Shown: in pieces, positions 31,541 to 41,853 of the stretch
Layout: every line of letters starts with the position of its first letter
How positions within the stretch are numbered: the stretch's first letter is position 1
Origin: Yersinia proxima
GTDB lineage: Bacteria; Pseudomonadota; Gammaproteobacteria; Enterobacterales; Enterobacteriaceae
Length of the DNA stretch: 51,049 nucleotides
Direction: 5' to 3'
Assembly (NCBI RefSeq): GCF_902170785.1
Contig: NZ_CABHYG010000007.1
Location: 1-51,049 of the forward strand
The notes under the pieces: model-generated
Database searches by the model: none
Seen by the model: the letters and a program-made list of their open reading frames with translations, nothing else
What the model was told of the DNA's origin: nothing
Position numbers and translations under genes: made by a program

Positions 31541-31625
31541 GATACCCAAAGAAGTTAGAGTTGCGAATCGGAAGCTGGCGAATGAACGCAGCTGACACCG
31601 TTGCAACTTCAAGTCCGAAGGGTGT
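31541..31625. repeat. MITE-like imperfect inverted repeat between lpxD and fabZ
   Basis: The stretch begins GATACCCAAAGAAGTTAGAG followed by TTGC, and ends GTTGCAACTTCAAGTCCGAA followed by GGGTGT. The ends are imperfect inverted complements (ATACCC...AGTTGC against GCAACTT...GGGTGT). It resembles ERIC in having ATACCC ends but not in its centre. I know no exact name for it; its identity as a dispersed repeat is inferred from shape alone. Confidence 0.45.
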
Positions 31626-31642
31626 AAAGAGTTCCTAATTTG

Positions 31643-31682
31643 CGGCCTGCCTAATGCCTCCCTTTTGGGGCAGTGCAGGCCG
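31643..31682 (+). promoter_or_regulatory. intercistronic stem-loop before fabZ
   Basis: CGGCCTGC (31643-31650) pairs perfectly with GCAGGCCG (31675-31682), and the interior can extend the stem (TGCCTCC against GGGGCA). There is no T-run after it, so it is not a simple terminator. It lies 40 bp before the fabZ start and could be an mRNA processing or stability site. Confidence 0.55.
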
Positions 31683-31722
31683 TGTTGTTGATAGCATCAG
31701 TTTTTTAGACAGGAAGAGTATT

Positions 31723-32214
31723 TTGACTACTGACACTCATACTCTGCACATTGAAGAGATTTTGGATCTACTGCCGCACCGTTTTCCGTTTTTGCTGGTA
31801 GATCGCGTCCTTGATTTTGAAGAAGGAAAATTTCTGCGTGCAGTGAAGAACGTCTCTTTCAACGAGCCATTTTTCCAAGGCCATTTCCCGGGTAAGCCAA
31901 TCTTCCCTGGCGTGCTGATATTAGAAGCGATGGCTCAGGCTACCGGGATTTTGGCGTTTAAGAGCCGTGGTAAACTTGAACCAGGCGAGCTTTATTATTT
32001 TGCTGGTATCGATGAAGCCCGCTTTAAACGTCCAGTAGTGCCTGGCGACCAAATGATCATGGAAGTTGAGTTTGTTAAAGAACGCCGTGGTCTGACCCGT
32101 TTTACTGGTGTTGCGAAAGTTGATGGTGAAATTGTTTGTACGGCAACCATGATGTGCGCTCGTAGCAAACCAGCAACAGCTGTAGTTACAAAGCCTGAAG
32201 TTAAGGAGTCCTGA
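31723..32214 (+). CDS. fabZ: 3-hydroxyacyl-ACP dehydratase FabZ
   Basis: FabZ dehydrates 3-hydroxyacyl-ACP in fatty-acid elongation and competes with LpxA/LpxD for hydroxymyristoyl-ACP, which is why it lies among lipid A genes. The hot-dog-fold protein has catalytic His54 in [14 protein letters not shown] and Glu68 in [11 protein letters not shown]. The start is TTG at 31723 after AGGAAGAG, the same rare start used in E. coli; upstream codons to 31654 are rejected. From TTG it is 163 aa, about 12 longer than E. coli FabZ, through a C-terminal tail ([13 protein letters not shown]). Confidence 0.95.
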   Translation: MTTDTHTLHIEEILDLLPHRFPFLLVDRVLDFEEGKFLRAVKNVSFNEPFFQGHFPGKPIFPGVLILEAMAQATGILAFKSRGKLEPGELYYFAGIDEARFKRPVVPGDQMIMEVEFVKERRGLTRFTGVAKVDGEIVCTATMMCARSKPATAVVTKPEVKES

Positions 32215-32217
32215 TAC

Positions 32218-33006
32218 GTGATTGACAAAACCGCCGTTATCCATCCAAGTTCTATCGTCGAAGAAGGTGCAATTATTGGCGCTGGTGTTCATATTGGCCC
32301 CTTCTGCTTTGTCGGATCCCAGGTGGAAATCGGCGCTGGCACGGAACTGAAATCCCATGTCGTCGTTAATGGAATAACAAAAATCGGCTGTGATAATCAG
32401 ATTTATCAATTTGCTTCCATTGGTGAAGCAAATCAGGATCTGAAGTATGCAGGCGAGCCTACTCGTGTTGAGATCGGTGACCGTAACCGTATCCGCGAAA
32501 GTGTTTCTATCCACCGTGGTACTGTGCAAGGTGGTGGATTAACGAAAGTAGGCAGCGATAATTTACTGATGATCAATGCCCACATCGCTCATGACTGCAT
32601 TATTGGTGATCGTTGTATTCTTGCGAATAATGCAACATTGGGTGGTCATGTAGAAATCGACGATTTTGCCATTATTGGCGGAATGACTGCTATCCATCAA
32701 TTCTGCGTGATTGGTGCGCATGTGATGGTGGGTGGCTGTTCCGGTGTTGCTCAAGATGTGCCTCCTTTTGTCATCGCTCAAGGTAACCATGCGACACCTT
32801 TCGGTATCAATATCGAAGGGTTGAAGCGCCGTGGTTTCGACAAAGAATCACTCCATGCTATCCGCAATGCCTACAAATTATTGTATCGCAGTGGTCGGAC
32901 GCTGGATGAAGTGAAGCCCGAAATTGCTGAATTGGCAGAGCAACATCCGGCAGTTCAAGCATTCATTGATTTCTTTGCTCGTTCGACTCGCGGCATTATT
33001 CGCTGA
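32218..33006 (+). CDS. lpxA: UDP-N-acetylglucosamine acyltransferase
   Basis: LpxA attaches the first 3-hydroxyacyl chain to UDP-GlcNAc, starting lipid A synthesis. The 262-residue product is a left-handed beta-helix trimer subunit with catalytic His125 in NAHIAHDC, plus His99 and His122 at E. coli positions. The C-terminal helical domain ends [11 protein letters not shown]. The start is GTG at 32218, three bases after the fabZ stop, as in E. coli. It is followed by lpxB after 3 bp. Confidence 0.97.
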   Translation: MIDKTAVIHPSSIVEEGAIIGAGVHIGPFCFVGSQVEIGAGTELKSHVVVNGITKIGCDNQIYQFASIGEANQDLKYAGEPTRVEIGDRNRIRESVSIHRGTVQGGGLTKVGSDNLLMINAHIAHDCIIGDRCILANNATLGGHVEIDDFAIIGGMTAIHQFCVIGAHVMVGGCSGVAQDVPPFVIAQGNHATPFGINIEGLKRRGFDKESLHAIRNAYKLLYRSGRTLDEVKPEIAELAEQHPAVQAFIDFFARSTRGIIR

Positions 33007-33009
33007 CTT

Positions 33010-34194
33010 ATGCAAAATACCCCATTATCTGTTGATCGACCGTCAAGCGGTGTACGCCCTTTAACTATAGGTTTAGTCGCTGGAGAAACATCTGGTGATA
33101 TCTTAGGTGCCGGATTGATTCGTGCACTGAAAGCTCAGGTTCCAGATGCCCGTTTTGTTGGTGTGGCTGGGCCTCTGATGCAAGCTGAAGGATGTGAAGT
33201 CTGGTTTGAGATGGAAGAATTGGCAGTGATGGGTGTTGTTGAAGTGTTAGAGCGTCTGCCAAGACTACTGAAAATCCGAAAAGAGCTGACTCAGCGTTTT
33301 AGTGAGCTCTCGCCGGATGTTTTTGTCGGTATCGATGCTCCTGATTTCAATATTACCCTTGAAGGGCGTTTGAAACAGCGTGGTATCCGTACTGTTCACT
33401 ATGTCAGTCCATCCGTGTGGGCCTGGCGGCAAAAACGTGTTTTCAAAATTGGCAAAGCCACCGATATGGTGCTCGCTTTCCTTCCTTTTGAAAAAGCGTT
33501 TTACGATCGTTTCAATGTTCCCTGCCGTTTCATCGGACATACCATGGCTGATGCCATGCCGCTGACACCTGATAAAAACGCGGCAAAAACAGAGCTTGGT
33601 ATTGCAGCAAATATACCTTGTTTGGCCTTATTGCCTGGTAGTCGCCATTCAGAAGTAGAAATGCTTAGCGGTGATTTTCTGCGCACGGCCGCTATTCTGA
33701 AACAACAGTTGCCTAATCTGGAAGTGTTGGTTCCTTTGGTTAATAGCAAGCGGCGTGAGCAATTTGAGCGAATTAAAGCCGAAACTGCACCTGACCTGGC
33801 GGTGCACATACTTGACGGCAATGCTCGTCTGGCAATGATTGCTGCTGATGCGACATTGCTGGCTTCCGGTACTGCCGCGCTAGAATGTATGTTGGCTAAG
33901 TGTCCTATGGTTGTCGGTTACCGTATGAAGCCTTTTACGTTCTGGTTGGCTGAGCGGCTGGTCAAGACCCCTTACGTCTCATTGCCTAATTTGTTGGCTG
34001 GCGAAGAACTGGTGACAGAACTGTTGCAGCAAGAATGCCAACCGCAAAAATTAGCCGATGCGTTATTACCGTTATTGCAAGGTGGTGCGGCGGTAGAGGC
34101 CTTGAAAGAGCGTTTTCTGATTTTACATCAGAGCATCCGTTGCGGTGCAGATGAACAGGCAGCACAGGCTGTATTGGAGTTAGCAGGACGATGA
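33010..34194 (+). CDS. lpxB: lipid A disaccharide synthase
   Basis: LpxB joins lipid X and UDP-2,3-diacylglucosamine into the lipid A disaccharide, working at the inner face of the inner membrane. The 394-residue GT19 glycosyltransferase shows the N-terminal [15 protein letters not shown]. It also has the hydrophobic membrane-contacting [15 protein letters not shown] and the donor-binding [11 protein letters not shown]. Its last four bases (ATGA) overlap the rnhB start, indicating coupling. The first residues ([14 protein letters not shown]) form a slightly longer N-terminus than in E. coli. Confidence 0.97.
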   Translation: MQNTPLSVDRPSSGVRPLTIGLVAGETSGDILGAGLIRALKAQVPDARFVGVAGPLMQAEGCEVWFEMEELAVMGVVEVLERLPRLLKIRKELTQRFSELSPDVFVGIDAPDFNITLEGRLKQRGIRTVHYVSPSVWAWRQKRVFKIGKATDMVLAFLPFEKAFYDRFNVPCRFIGHTMADAMPLTPDKNAAKTELGIAANIPCLALLPGSRHSEVEMLSGDFLRTAAILKQQLPNLEVLVPLVNSKRREQFERIKAETAPDLAVHILDGNARLAMIAADATLLASGTAALECMLAKCPMVVGYRMKPFTFWLAERLVKTPYVSLPNLLAGEELVTELLQQECQPQKLADALLPLLQGGAAVEALKERFLILHQSIRCGADEQAAQAVLELAGR

Positions 34195-34787
34195 CTGATA
34201 TCTTTATTTACCCACAAGCAAATCTGATTGCGGGTGTGGATGAAGTAGGACGCGGCCCTTTAGTGGGGGCGGTGGTCACTGCTGCGGTCATTCTCGATCC
34301 TAAACGGCCAATAGTGGGCTTAGCTGACTCAAAAAAACTGAGTGAAAAGCGTCGTTTATCACTTTACGACGAAATCACGGACAAGGCCTTATCGTGGAGC
34401 CTTGGGCGCGCTGAGCCTGAAGAGATTGACCAGCTTAATATTTTGCACGCCACTATGCTGGCAATGCAAAGAGCGGTAGCAGCGCTGCATATTGCTCCCG
34501 ATTATGTCTTGATCGACGGTAACCGTTGCCCAAAACTGGCTATGCCATCATTGGCTGTTGTGAAAGGTGATAGTCGGGTGGCTGAGATAAGCGCCGCTTC
34601 AATTTTGGCTAAAGTCACACGTGATCGTGAAATGACTGAGCTGGACCTCCAATTCCCTGAATATGGTTTCGCACAGCACAAAGGTTATCCAACCGCGGTT
34701 CATTTAGAAAAGTTGACAACTTTTGGGGCAACTGAGCATCATCGTCGCAGTTTTGGCCCGGTTAAACGTGTGCTGGGTTTAGTGTAA
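34191..34787 (+). CDS. rnhB: ribonuclease HII
   Basis: RNase HII nicks DNA 5' to single ribonucleotides, starting ribonucleotide excision repair. The 198-residue product has the signature [13 protein letters not shown] with catalytic Asp17-Glu18. The later acidic residues sit in [12 protein letters not shown] and [16 protein letters not shown]. The start overlaps the lpxB stop (ATGA). Between its stop and dnaE a small hairpin (ATCCATA-ACG-TATGGAT, 34818-34834) occurs without a T-run. Confidence 0.96.
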   Translation: MTDIFIYPQANLIAGVDEVGRGPLVGAVVTAAVILDPKRPIVGLADSKKLSEKRRLSLYDEITDKALSWSLGRAEPEEIDQLNILHATMLAMQRAVAALHIAPDYVLIDGNRCPKLAMPSLAVVKGDSRVAEISAASILAKVTRDREMTELDLQFPEYGFAQHKGYPTAVHLEKLTTFGATEHHRRSFGPVKRVLGLV

Positions 34788-34897
34788 ACAGCTGTTTGCA
34801 CTCATAAACGAAGCAACATCCATAACGTATGGATATAATTCCTTAGCAATGAGCTGCTGGGGATGTGATTCAATCCACTAATTTCTGGTGTCTGGAT

Positions 34898-37800
34898 ATG
34901 GCCGAACCTCGTTTTGTCCACCTGCGTGTTCACAGCGATTACTCCATGATCGATGGATTAGCCAAGATTGGACCCTTGGTGAAGAGAGCTGCCGCATTAG
35001 GCATGCCCGCTCTGGCCATTACCGATTTTACCAACCTGTGCGGCTTGGTAAAATTCTACGGTAGCGCTCATGGTGCTGGGGTTAAACCCATCATCGGCGC
35101 AGACTTCTATGTGCAAAGTGAAATCTTAGGTGATGAATTAGCTCACTTGACTGTCCTGGCACGCAATAATGATGGTTATCAAAATCTTACTTTACTGATA
35201 TCTGAAGCCTATCAACGCGGCTATGGTGCAGCTGGCCCTATTATTGACCGTGACTGGCTGATTAAGCACAAAGAAGGTTTGATTCTGCTATCCGGTGGTC
35301 GGATGGGGGATGTGGGTAAGTTTATTCTGCGTGGCAACCATGCTCAGGTTGATCAGTGCCTTGAGTTTTATCAAGAGCATTTCCCTGATAGTTACTATCT
35401 GGAGTTAATTCGTACTGGTCGCCCGGATGAAGAAAACTACCTTCATGCTGCTGTGGCATTGGCAACCGAACGTGGCTTGCCGGTGGTGGCGACTAATGAT
35501 GTGCGTTTTATCGATGAGTCAGACTTTGATGCTCACGAGATCCGCGTGGCTATCCACGACGGCTTTACGCTAGTTGACCCTAAACGACCTAAAAACTATA
35601 GCCCGCAACAGTTTATGCGTGATGAAGAGCAGATGTGTGAGCTGTTCGCGGATATTCCTGAGGCGCTGATCAATAGTGTTGAAATCGCTAAACGTTGTAA
35701 CGTAACGATCCGGCTTGGGGAATATTTTCTACCCCAATTCCCAACCGGGGATATGAGCACAGAAGACTTTCTGGTTGAAAAATCTAAACAAGGCTTGGAA
35801 GAGCGACTGGAGTTCTTATTCCCTGATCCTGAAGTTCGGGCACAAAAGCGCCCTGCCTATGATGAACGTCTGGAAATAGAACTAAAAGTTATTAACCAGA
35901 TGGGCTTCCCCGGCTACTTCTTGATAGTAATGGAATTTATCCAGTGGTCAAAAGATAACGGCGTGCCGGTAGGGCCAGGCCGTGGTTCTGGTGCCGGTTC
36001 TCTGGTTGCTTACGCACTGAAGATTACCGATCTTGATCCGCTGGAATTTGACCTTCTGTTCGAACGTTTCTTAAACCCAGAACGTGTATCAATGCCTGAC
36101 TTCGACGTTGACTTCTGTATGGAGAAACGCGATCTGGTGATTGAGCATGTTGCGGATATGTATGGTCGTGATGCTGTTTCGCAGATAATTACCTTTGGTA
36201 CTATGGCAGCCAAAGCGGTTATCCGCGATGTGGGCCGAGTACTGGGCCATCCTTATGGTTTTGTCGATCGTATCTCCAAACTGGTTCCACCAGATCCGGG
36301 TATGACATTGGAGAAGGCTTTCGCAGCGGAACCACAACTGCCTGAAATTTATGAGGCAGATGAAGAGGTCAGAGCGCTAATTGATATGGCGCGCAAGTTG
36401 GAAGGGGTAACGCGTAACGCCGGTAAGCATGCCGGTGGGGTGGTTATCGCACCAACAAAAATTACCGATTTCGCCCCACTATACTGTGATGCGGAAGGGA
36501 ATAACCCGGTTACACAGTTCGATAAGAATGATGTGGAATATGCCGGCTTGGTGAAGTTTGACTTCCTTGGTTTGCGAACGCTCACTATCATTAACTGGGC
36601 GTTGGAGATGATCAACGCCCGCCGCGCGAAAACCGGATTAGAGCCGATTGATATTGCGTCTATTCCTCTGGATGATAAAAAAAGTTTCGATATGCTGCAA
36701 CGTTCTGAAACGACAGCGGTATTCCAGCTTGAATCCAGAGGCATGAAGGATCTTATCAAGCGCCTAAAACCTGACTGCTTCGAAGATATGATCGCACTGG
36801 TGGCATTATTCCGCCCCGGCCCGTTGCAATCAGGGATGGTTGATAACTTTATTGACCGTAAACACGGACGCGAAGCAATATCCTACCCTGACATTGAATG
36901 GCAGCATGAATCGCTAAAACCAGTGCTTGAGCCAACCTATGGTATCATTTTGTACCAAGAACAGGTTATGCAGATTGCGCAGGTTCTGTCTGGTTACTCA
37001 CTCGGCGGCGCAGATATGTTGCGGCGTGCGATGGGTAAGAAAAATCCGGCAGAGATGGCGAAACAGCGCTCTGTGTTTGAAGATGGTGCGAAAAGCCAGG
37101 GAGTTGATGGTGAACTGGCAATTAAAATCTTTGACCTGGTAGAGAAATTTGCCGGTTATGGGTTTAACAAGTCACACTCTGCAGCTTATGCATTGGTTTC
37201 TTATCAAACGCTATGGTTGAAAGCTCATTATCCAGCTGAATTTATGGCTGCGGTAATGACGGCCGATATGGATAACACTGACAAAGTGGTTGGTCTGGTT
37301 GATGAGTGCTGGCGGATGGGGCTGAAAATTCTGCCACCTGATATCAACAGCGGCCTGTATCATTTCCATGTAAATGATGATGGCGAGATTGTTTATGGCA
37401 TCGGCGCAATTAAAGGTGTTGGCGAAGGCCCCATTGAGGCTATGTTGGAAGCCCGTAAAGAGGGCGGCTATTTCAAAGAACTCTTTGATTTATGTGCCAG
37501 AGTTGACACTAAAAAACTCAATCGTCGAATTTTAGAAAAACTTATTATGTCAGGCGCTTTTGACCGTTTGGGGCCACATCGCGCTGCGCTAATGAGTTCG
37601 TTAGGCGAGGCTTTGAAAGCAGCTGACCAGCATGCCAAGGCAGAAGCCATTGGTCAGGTTGATATGTTTGGCGTATTGGCTGATGCGCCAGAGCAGATTG
37701 AACAATCTTATGCTAATGTGCCGCCGTGGCAGGAACAGATCGTTTTAGATGGTGAACGGGAAACGTTGGGCCTATATCTGACCGGCCACCCGATTACCCA

Positions 37801-38380
37801 ATATCTTAAGGAAATAGAACGTTATGCCGGCGGGCTGCGTTTGAAAGATATGCACCCGACGGAGCGGGGCAAAATGACCATGGCTGCGGGGCTGGTTATC
37901 GCGGCCAGAGTTATGGTGACAAAACGCGGAAATCGTATTGGCATTTGTACTTTGGATGACCGTTCCGGGCGTCTTGAGGTCATGCTATTCACTGATGCGT
38001 TGGAAAAATATCAGCATTTGTTGGAAAAAGACCGTATCCTGATAGCCACCGGACAGGTCAGCTTTGATGACTTTAGTGGTGGACTTAAAATGACCGCCCG
38101 TGAGTTAATGGACATCAGTGAAGCTCGTGAAAAATATGCCCGTGGGCTTGCTATATCGCTGACCGACAGGCAAATTGATGACCAGCTTTTGAACCGTCTC
38201 CGTCAGTCGTTGGAACCCCATCGAGCGGGGACGATCCCAGTGCATCTTTATTACCAACGGGAAGATGCTCGTGCCAGGCTGCGGTTTGGAGCTACATGGC
38301 GCGTGACGCCCACTGATCGCTTATTGATAGATTTGCGAACTCTGGTAGGTAATGAGCAGGTGGAACTGGAATTTGACTAA
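34898..38380 (+). CDS. dnaE: DNA polymerase III alpha subunit
   Basis: DnaE is the replicative polymerase of the Pol III holoenzyme. The protein is 1160 aa from the ATG at 34898 ([20 protein letters not shown]), equal to E. coli; an in-frame start at 34865 is rejected. Domains in order are a PHP domain (1-280), the C-family palm with catalytic Asp401 and Asp403 in MPDFDVDF, and thumb and fingers. Tandem helix-hairpin-helix, an OB fold near 1000 and a C-terminal tau-binding domain complete it. It is followed after 12 bp by accA. Confidence 0.98.
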   Translation: MAEPRFVHLRVHSDYSMIDGLAKIGPLVKRAAALGMPALAITDFTNLCGLVKFYGSAHGAGVKPIIGADFYVQSEILGDELAHLTVLARNNDGYQNLTLLISEAYQRGYGAAGPIIDRDWLIKHKEGLILLSGGRMGDVGKFILRGNHAQVDQCLEFYQEHFPDSYYLELIRTGRPDEENYLHAAVALATERGLPVVATNDVRFIDESDFDAHEIRVAIHDGFTLVDPKRPKNYSPQQFMRDEEQMCELFADIPEALINSVEIAKRCNVTIRLGEYFLPQFPTGDMSTEDFLVEKSKQGLEERLEFLFPDPEVRAQKRPAYDERLEIELKVINQMGFPGYFLIVMEFIQWSKDNGVPVGPGRGSGAGSLVAYALKITDLDPLEFDLLFERFLNPERVSMPDFDVDFCMEKRDLVIEHVADMYGRDAVSQIITFGTMAAKAVIRDVGRVLGHPYGFVDRISKLVPPDPGMTLEKAFAAEPQLPEIYEADEEVRALIDMARKLEGVTRNAGKHAGGVVIAPTKITDFAPLYCDAEGNNPVTQFDKNDVEYAGLVKFDFLGLRTLTIINWALEMINARRAKTGLEPIDIASIPLDDKKSFDMLQRSETTAVFQLESRGMKDLIKRLKPDCFEDMIALVALFRPGPLQSGMVDNFIDRKHGREAISYPDIEWQHESLKPVLEPTYGIILYQEQVMQIAQVLSGYSLGGADMLRRAMGKKNPAEMAKQRSVFEDGAKSQGVDGELAIKIFDLVEKFAGYGFNKSHSAAYALVSYQTLWLKAHYPAEFMAAVMTADMDNTDKVVGLVDECWRMGLKILPPDINSGLYHFHVNDDGEIVYGIGAIKGVGEGPIEAMLEARKEGGYFKELFDLCARVDTKKLNRRILEKLIMSGAFDRLGPHRAALMSSLGEALKAADQHAKAEAIGQVDMFGVLADAPEQIEQSYANVPPWQEQIVLDGERETLGLYLTGHPITQYLKEIERYAGGLRLKDMHPTERGKMTMAAGLVIAARVMVTKRGNRIGICTLDDRSGRLEVMLFTDALEKYQHLLEKDRILIATGQVSFDDFSGGLKMTARELMDISEAREKYARGLAISLTDRQIDDQLLNRLRQSLEPHRAGTIPVHLYYQREDARARLRFGATWRVTPTDRLLIDLRTLVGNEQVELEFD

Positions 38381-38392
38381 AATAGGAATGCT

Positions 38393-39352
38393 ATGAGTCT
38401 GAATTTTCTTGATTTTGAACAGCCGATTGCAGAGCTGGAAGCGAAAATTGACTCGCTGACCGCAGTCAGCCGTCAAGACGAAAAATTAGATATTAATCTG
38501 GACGAAGAGGTTCAGCGTCTACGTGAGAAAAGTGTCGAGCTGACGCGGAAGATATTCTCGGATCTCGGTGCATGGCAGATTGCCCAACTGGCACGCCATC
38601 CTCGTCGCCCTTATACCCTGGATTATATCGCTAATATATTTACCGATTTCGAAGAACTGGCTGGTGATCGTGCCTATGCCGACGATAAAGCTATCGTCGG
38701 TGGCATCGCTCGTCTGGATGGTCGCCCGGTGATGATCATTGGTCATCAAAAAGGCCGTGAAACCAAAGAGAAGATTCGCCGTAACTTTGGTATGCCAGCA
38801 CCAGAAGGTTATCGTAAAGCATTGCGTCTGATGGAAATGGCTGAGCGCTTTAAGCTGCCAATCATTACTTTCATTGATACCCCTGGAGCCTATCCAGGTG
38901 TCGGCGCTGAAGAGCGTGGTCAATCTGAAGCCATTGCGCGTAACCTGCGTGAGATGTCTCGCCTGAATGTACCTATCGTTTGTACAGTCATTGGTGAAGG
39001 TGGTTCCGGTGGCGCATTGGCAATCGGTGTGGGCGATAAAGTGAATATGTTGCAATACAGCACTTACTCCGTTATCTCACCAGAAGGCTGTGCCTCTATT
39101 TTGTGGAAAAGTGCTGATAAAGCGCCTCTAGCCGCAGAAGCAATGGGTATTACCGCTCACCGTTTAAAAGAACTTAAGATGATCGATTCCGTCATTCCTG
39201 AACCTTTGGGTGGTGCGCATCGTGATTATCTGGCGATTGCCGCTTCACTAAAAGCACAGCTTCTGGCTGATCTCAGTGATCTGGATGTTCTGAATAACGA
39301 AGAGTTACTAAATCGTCGTTATCAACGTCTGATGAACTATGGCTATTGCTGA
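38393..39352 (+). CDS. accA: acetyl-CoA carboxylase carboxyltransferase subunit alpha
   Basis: AccA and AccD form the carboxyltransferase that makes malonyl-CoA from carboxybiotin and acetyl-CoA. The 319-residue crotonase-fold protein has the N-terminal helical segment ([17 protein letters not shown]), then [26 protein letters not shown] and [23 protein letters not shown]. The oxyanion-hole region is [15 protein letters not shown]. It is last in the uppS-accA string and is followed by a terminator. Confidence 0.97.
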   Translation: MSLNFLDFEQPIAELEAKIDSLTAVSRQDEKLDINLDEEVQRLREKSVELTRKIFSDLGAWQIAQLARHPRRPYTLDYIANIFTDFEELAGDRAYADDKAIVGGIARLDGRPVMIIGHQKGRETKEKIRRNFGMPAPEGYRKALRLMEMAERFKLPIITFIDTPGAYPGVGAEERGQSEAIARNLREMSRLNVPIVCTVIGEGGSGGALAIGVGDKVNMLQYSTYSVISPEGCASILWKSADKAPLAAEAMGITAHRLKELKMIDSVIPEPLGGAHRDYLAIAASLKAQLLADLSDLDVLNNEELLNRRYQRLMNYGYC

Positions 39353-39393
39353 GTAACTCCGTCCACATTAGTGGTCATTTAAGTTACCAATTG

Positions 39394-39427
39394 AAATCCG
39401 GTGCATATATTGTGTACCGGATTTTTT
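39394..39427 (+). terminator. Rho-independent terminator of accA
   Basis: AAATCCGGT (39394-39402) pairs with ACCGGATTT (39416-39424) and is followed by more T's. It closes the long envelope/replication gene string. Confidence 0.85.
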
Positions 39428-39609
39428 GTTTATAGGCATGTCCAATCACGGCTAAATTATCGCGATTATGGGGCTGAGGAAGGTTTACTCTTAAGAGGAG
39501 TTATTCGCAAGTTGAGCAACGCCCTGCTCGCCAGGCATTATCAGCTAATCTATTCTATGCATTGCGATGATGGTGTTAATAAATACAAAAGACTAAGTTG
39601 GAGTAATAT

Positions 39610-40008
39610 ATGCTGGCAATACGTCAGGTTCATCATATTGCGATAATTGGTTCAGATTATCAGGCGAGCAAAAAATTCTATTGTGAGGTTTTAGGGTTTA
39701 GCCTCATGAGTGAAGTTTATCGTGCAACACGGGATTCCTGGAAAGCTGATCTGGCGCTAAACGGTCAGTATACGATTGAACTTTTTTCCTTTCCTTCTCC
39801 TGCCGCGCGACCCAGTCGCCCGGAAGCATGTGGCTTACGGCATTTGGCCTTTCAGGTCGATGACATTGAACTGGCGGTGCGGGAACTTGAAGGCGCAGGT
39901 GTAATTTGCGAAGCAGTTCGCATTGATCCCTACACACAATCACGTTTTACTTTCTTTAATGATCCAGATGGTTTACCTCTGGAGCTTTATGAATTGACAG
40001 CGGAATAA
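39610..40008 (+). CDS. yaeR: VOC-family metalloprotein YaeR
   Basis: This is a 132-residue glyoxalase/dioxygenase-fold (VOC) protein. The four expected metal ligands are visible: His in VHHIAIIG (residue 8 or 9), Glu in YTIELFSF, His in GLRHLAFQVDD and Glu in LPLELYE near the C-terminus. The substrate of YaeR is unknown. A GGAG ribosome-binding site precedes the ATG, and one base separates its stop from the tilS start, so the two are co-transcribed. E. coli has ldcC between accA and yaeR; here it is absent. Confidence 0.93.
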   Translation: MLAIRQVHHIAIIGSDYQASKKFYCEVLGFSLMSEVYRATRDSWKADLALNGQYTIELFSFPSPAARPSRPEACGLRHLAFQVDDIELAVRELEGAGVICEAVRIDPYTQSRFTFFNDPDGLPLELYELTAE

Positions 40009-40009
40009 G

Positions 40010-41395
40010 ATGAACACCACTCCTGCTACACCAAATATTTTGCTTAACCCACTGTTCGCGCAGTTGGGCGAACAGCGGCATGTGCTGGTCGGGTTCAGTG
40101 GTGGCTTGGATTCCAGTGTACTGCTGCATTTATTGGTTTGCCTGCGTGATCAACTTATCCCTGACTTGATGATTCGCGCTATTCATATTCACCACGGTTT
40201 AAACCCATTGGCAGACAGTTGGGTAAAACATTGCCAGCAGCAATGTGAGCAATGGAAAATCCCGCTCGAAGTGGTGCGAGTCACTATTGATGCACGTCAT
40301 GCTGGCATTGAGGCGGCGGCGAGAACGGCGCGTTATGAGGCTTTTACCTCACATTTAGCTGCTAATGAAGTGTTAGTTACCGCCCAGCATTTAGATGACC
40401 AATGCGAAACTTTCTTACTGGCACTCAAACGCGGCAGTGGCCCGGCAGGTCTATCCGCTATGGCGGCTAGAATGCCTTTTGCGCATAGCCAATTATGGCG
40501 GCCATTATTGGCATTTTCCCGTGAGACACTTGAGAATTATGCTCAAGTGCAGCGATTACAGTGGATTGAAGATGACAGTAATCAGGATGATCGTTTTGAT
40601 CGCAATTTCCTGCGATTAAGAATATTACCTTTGCTAACTCAGCGTTGGCCGCACTTTGCTCAAGCCACAGCACGCAGCGCCGGTTTGTGTGCTGAGCAGG
40701 AGCAACTATTGGATGAGTTGTTGGCGGATAATTTGCAACAGCTGCAAAATGCAGAAGGAGCACTGTCTGTCGAGGGGTTATTAGGGGCTTCAGAGGCTAA
40801 ACGTGCGGCAATACTGCGTCGTTGGTTAGCACAATGGGGAGCCACAATGCCATCGCAGAGCCAACTGCAACGTTTGTGGTTGGAAGTGGCTATGGCCAGA
40901 CAAGATGCTGAACCTCAATTAACTCTCGGCGCACATCAGGTTCGCCGCTTCCGGCAATATTTGTACCTGTCATCGCCACTGACAGAGATACCCATGTCAC
41001 ATCTGTCCTGGGCTAAAATTCAGTCAGGATCTGACCAGGAGGCGGTTAGGCCAGCCCCTTTGATTTTGCCTGCGGGCCTTGGGGTCTTGAGCTTTGCAAT
41101 CGAGGGTGGGCAAGCCATTAAAGCTCCAGCCATTGGCGACGAAATAAGTATAGGTTTTGGTTTGCAAGGGGATATTAAAATTGTCGGACGACAGCATTCA
41201 CGCCAAAGCAAGAAAATATGGCAAGAGCTAGGCATCCCGCCATGGCAGCGAGAGCGCATTCCACTGCTGTATTTTGGTGAGCAATTGATTGCCGCGGCAG
41301 GCGTCTTTGTCACTCAAGCTGGGCAGGCTAAAGAAAACGAACCGTGCTGGCACCTTCATTGGGTCAGACCGGAATTAAATAATAAGAATAAGTAA
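40010..41395 (+). CDS. tilS: tRNA(Ile)-lysidine synthase
   Basis: TilS attaches lysine to C34 of tRNA-Ile(CAU), switching it from AUG to AUA decoding. The 461-residue product has the ATP-pyrophosphatase loop SGGLDS (30-35) and a His-rich IHIHHGLNPLAD region. The N-terminal domain also carries HLDDQCETFLLALKRGSGPAGLSAM. The TilS-specific middle and C-terminal domains bind tRNA (KKIWQELGIPPWQRERIPLL). It starts one base after yaeR. Confidence 0.96.
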   Translation: MNTTPATPNILLNPLFAQLGEQRHVLVGFSGGLDSSVLLHLLVCLRDQLIPDLMIRAIHIHHGLNPLADSWVKHCQQQCEQWKIPLEVVRVTIDARHAGIEAAARTARYEAFTSHLAANEVLVTAQHLDDQCETFLLALKRGSGPAGLSAMAARMPFAHSQLWRPLLAFSRETLENYAQVQRLQWIEDDSNQDDRFDRNFLRLRILPLLTQRWPHFAQATARSAGLCAEQEQLLDELLADNLQQLQNAEGALSVEGLLGASEAKRAAILRRWLAQWGATMPSQSQLQRLWLEVAMARQDAEPQLTLGAHQVRRFRQYLYLSSPLTEIPMSHLSWAKIQSGSDQEAVRPAPLILPAGLGVLSFAIEGGQAIKAPAIGDEISIGFGLQGDIKIVGRQHSRQSKKIWQELGIPPWQRERIPLLYFGEQLIAAAGVFVTQAGQAKENEPCWHLHWVRPELNNKNK

Positions 41396-41416
41396 GAGCG
41401 TTTATTTTGAGGAGCA

Positions 41417-41731
41417 ATGATGAAACGAATTGTGGGCATAGTGATATTCAGTTTGTGTAGTTTTTCGGTACTGGCAAAAAATGATATAGAAGCGGGGCGG
41501 GCAAAGTCAGCCAGCTGCGTGGCTTGTCACGGTGCTCAGGGCAAGGTTTCCGTTCCTATGTATCCTAATTTGGCTGGGCAAAATGCCATGTATTTAGAGC
41601 AATCATTAAAAGCGTATAAAAAAGGAGAGCGAACAGGTGGGCAAGCTGGAGTGATGCAGGCTTATGTTACGCCTTTAACCGATGATGATATCTCTGATCT
41701 GGCAGCCTATTATGCGAGTTTAAAGCCTTAA
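41417..41731 (+). CDS. periplasmic monohaem cytochrome c (c4/c553-like)
   Basis: The 104-residue product has a Sec signal peptide (cut near residue 20, VLA/KND). It has one haem-attachment motif CVACH (34-38) and a probable axial Met80 in [24 protein letters not shown]. The pattern, including [16 protein letters not shown] after the haem site, resembles one half of a dihaem cytochrome c4. It is preceded by GAGGAG and lies 21 bp after tilS, so it may be co-transcribed. E. coli has no cytochrome here. It would need the Ccm maturation system; its redox partner is unknown. Confidence 0.88.
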   Translation: MMKRIVGIVIFSLCSFSVLAKNDIEAGRAKSASCVACHGAQGKVSVPMYPNLAGQNAMYLEQSLKAYKKGERTGGQAGVMQAYVTPLTDDDISDLAAYYASLKP

Positions 41732-41754
41732 AGCAGATTGGGCAGCCTTGAATG

Positions 41755-41782
41755 CAAAACGGGCCACTTCTCAGCGGCCCGT
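41755..41782 (-). terminator. terminator of rof (minus strand)
   Basis: On the minus strand ACGGGCC-GCTGAGAAGT-GGCCCGT is followed by TTTTGC. It lies between the convergent cytochrome c gene and rof; read in the plus direction it lacks a T-run. Confidence 0.75.
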
Positions 41783-41800
41783 CAGTAAAGGTGTAGAAAC

Positions 41801-41853
41801 TATGATGCACTTACTACTTATGATGCACTTACTACTTATGATGCACTTACTAC
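41801..41853. repeat. 18-bp tandem repeat, three copies, spanning the rof stop codon
   Basis: TATGATGCACTTACTACT occurs at 41801-41818 and 41819-41836, and all but its last base at 41837-41853. Read on the minus strand each unit is GTAGTAAGTGCATCATAA or TAG, encoding Val-Val-Ser-Ala-Ser-stop, the last five codons and stop of rof. Only the first copy on the minus strand is translated. Confidence 0.97.

Noticed and set aside
39401-39646. An 81-codon open reading frame between accA and yaeR
   Set aside because: It begins inside the accA terminator, runs into yaeR in another frame, and has no ribosome-binding site or recognisable domain.
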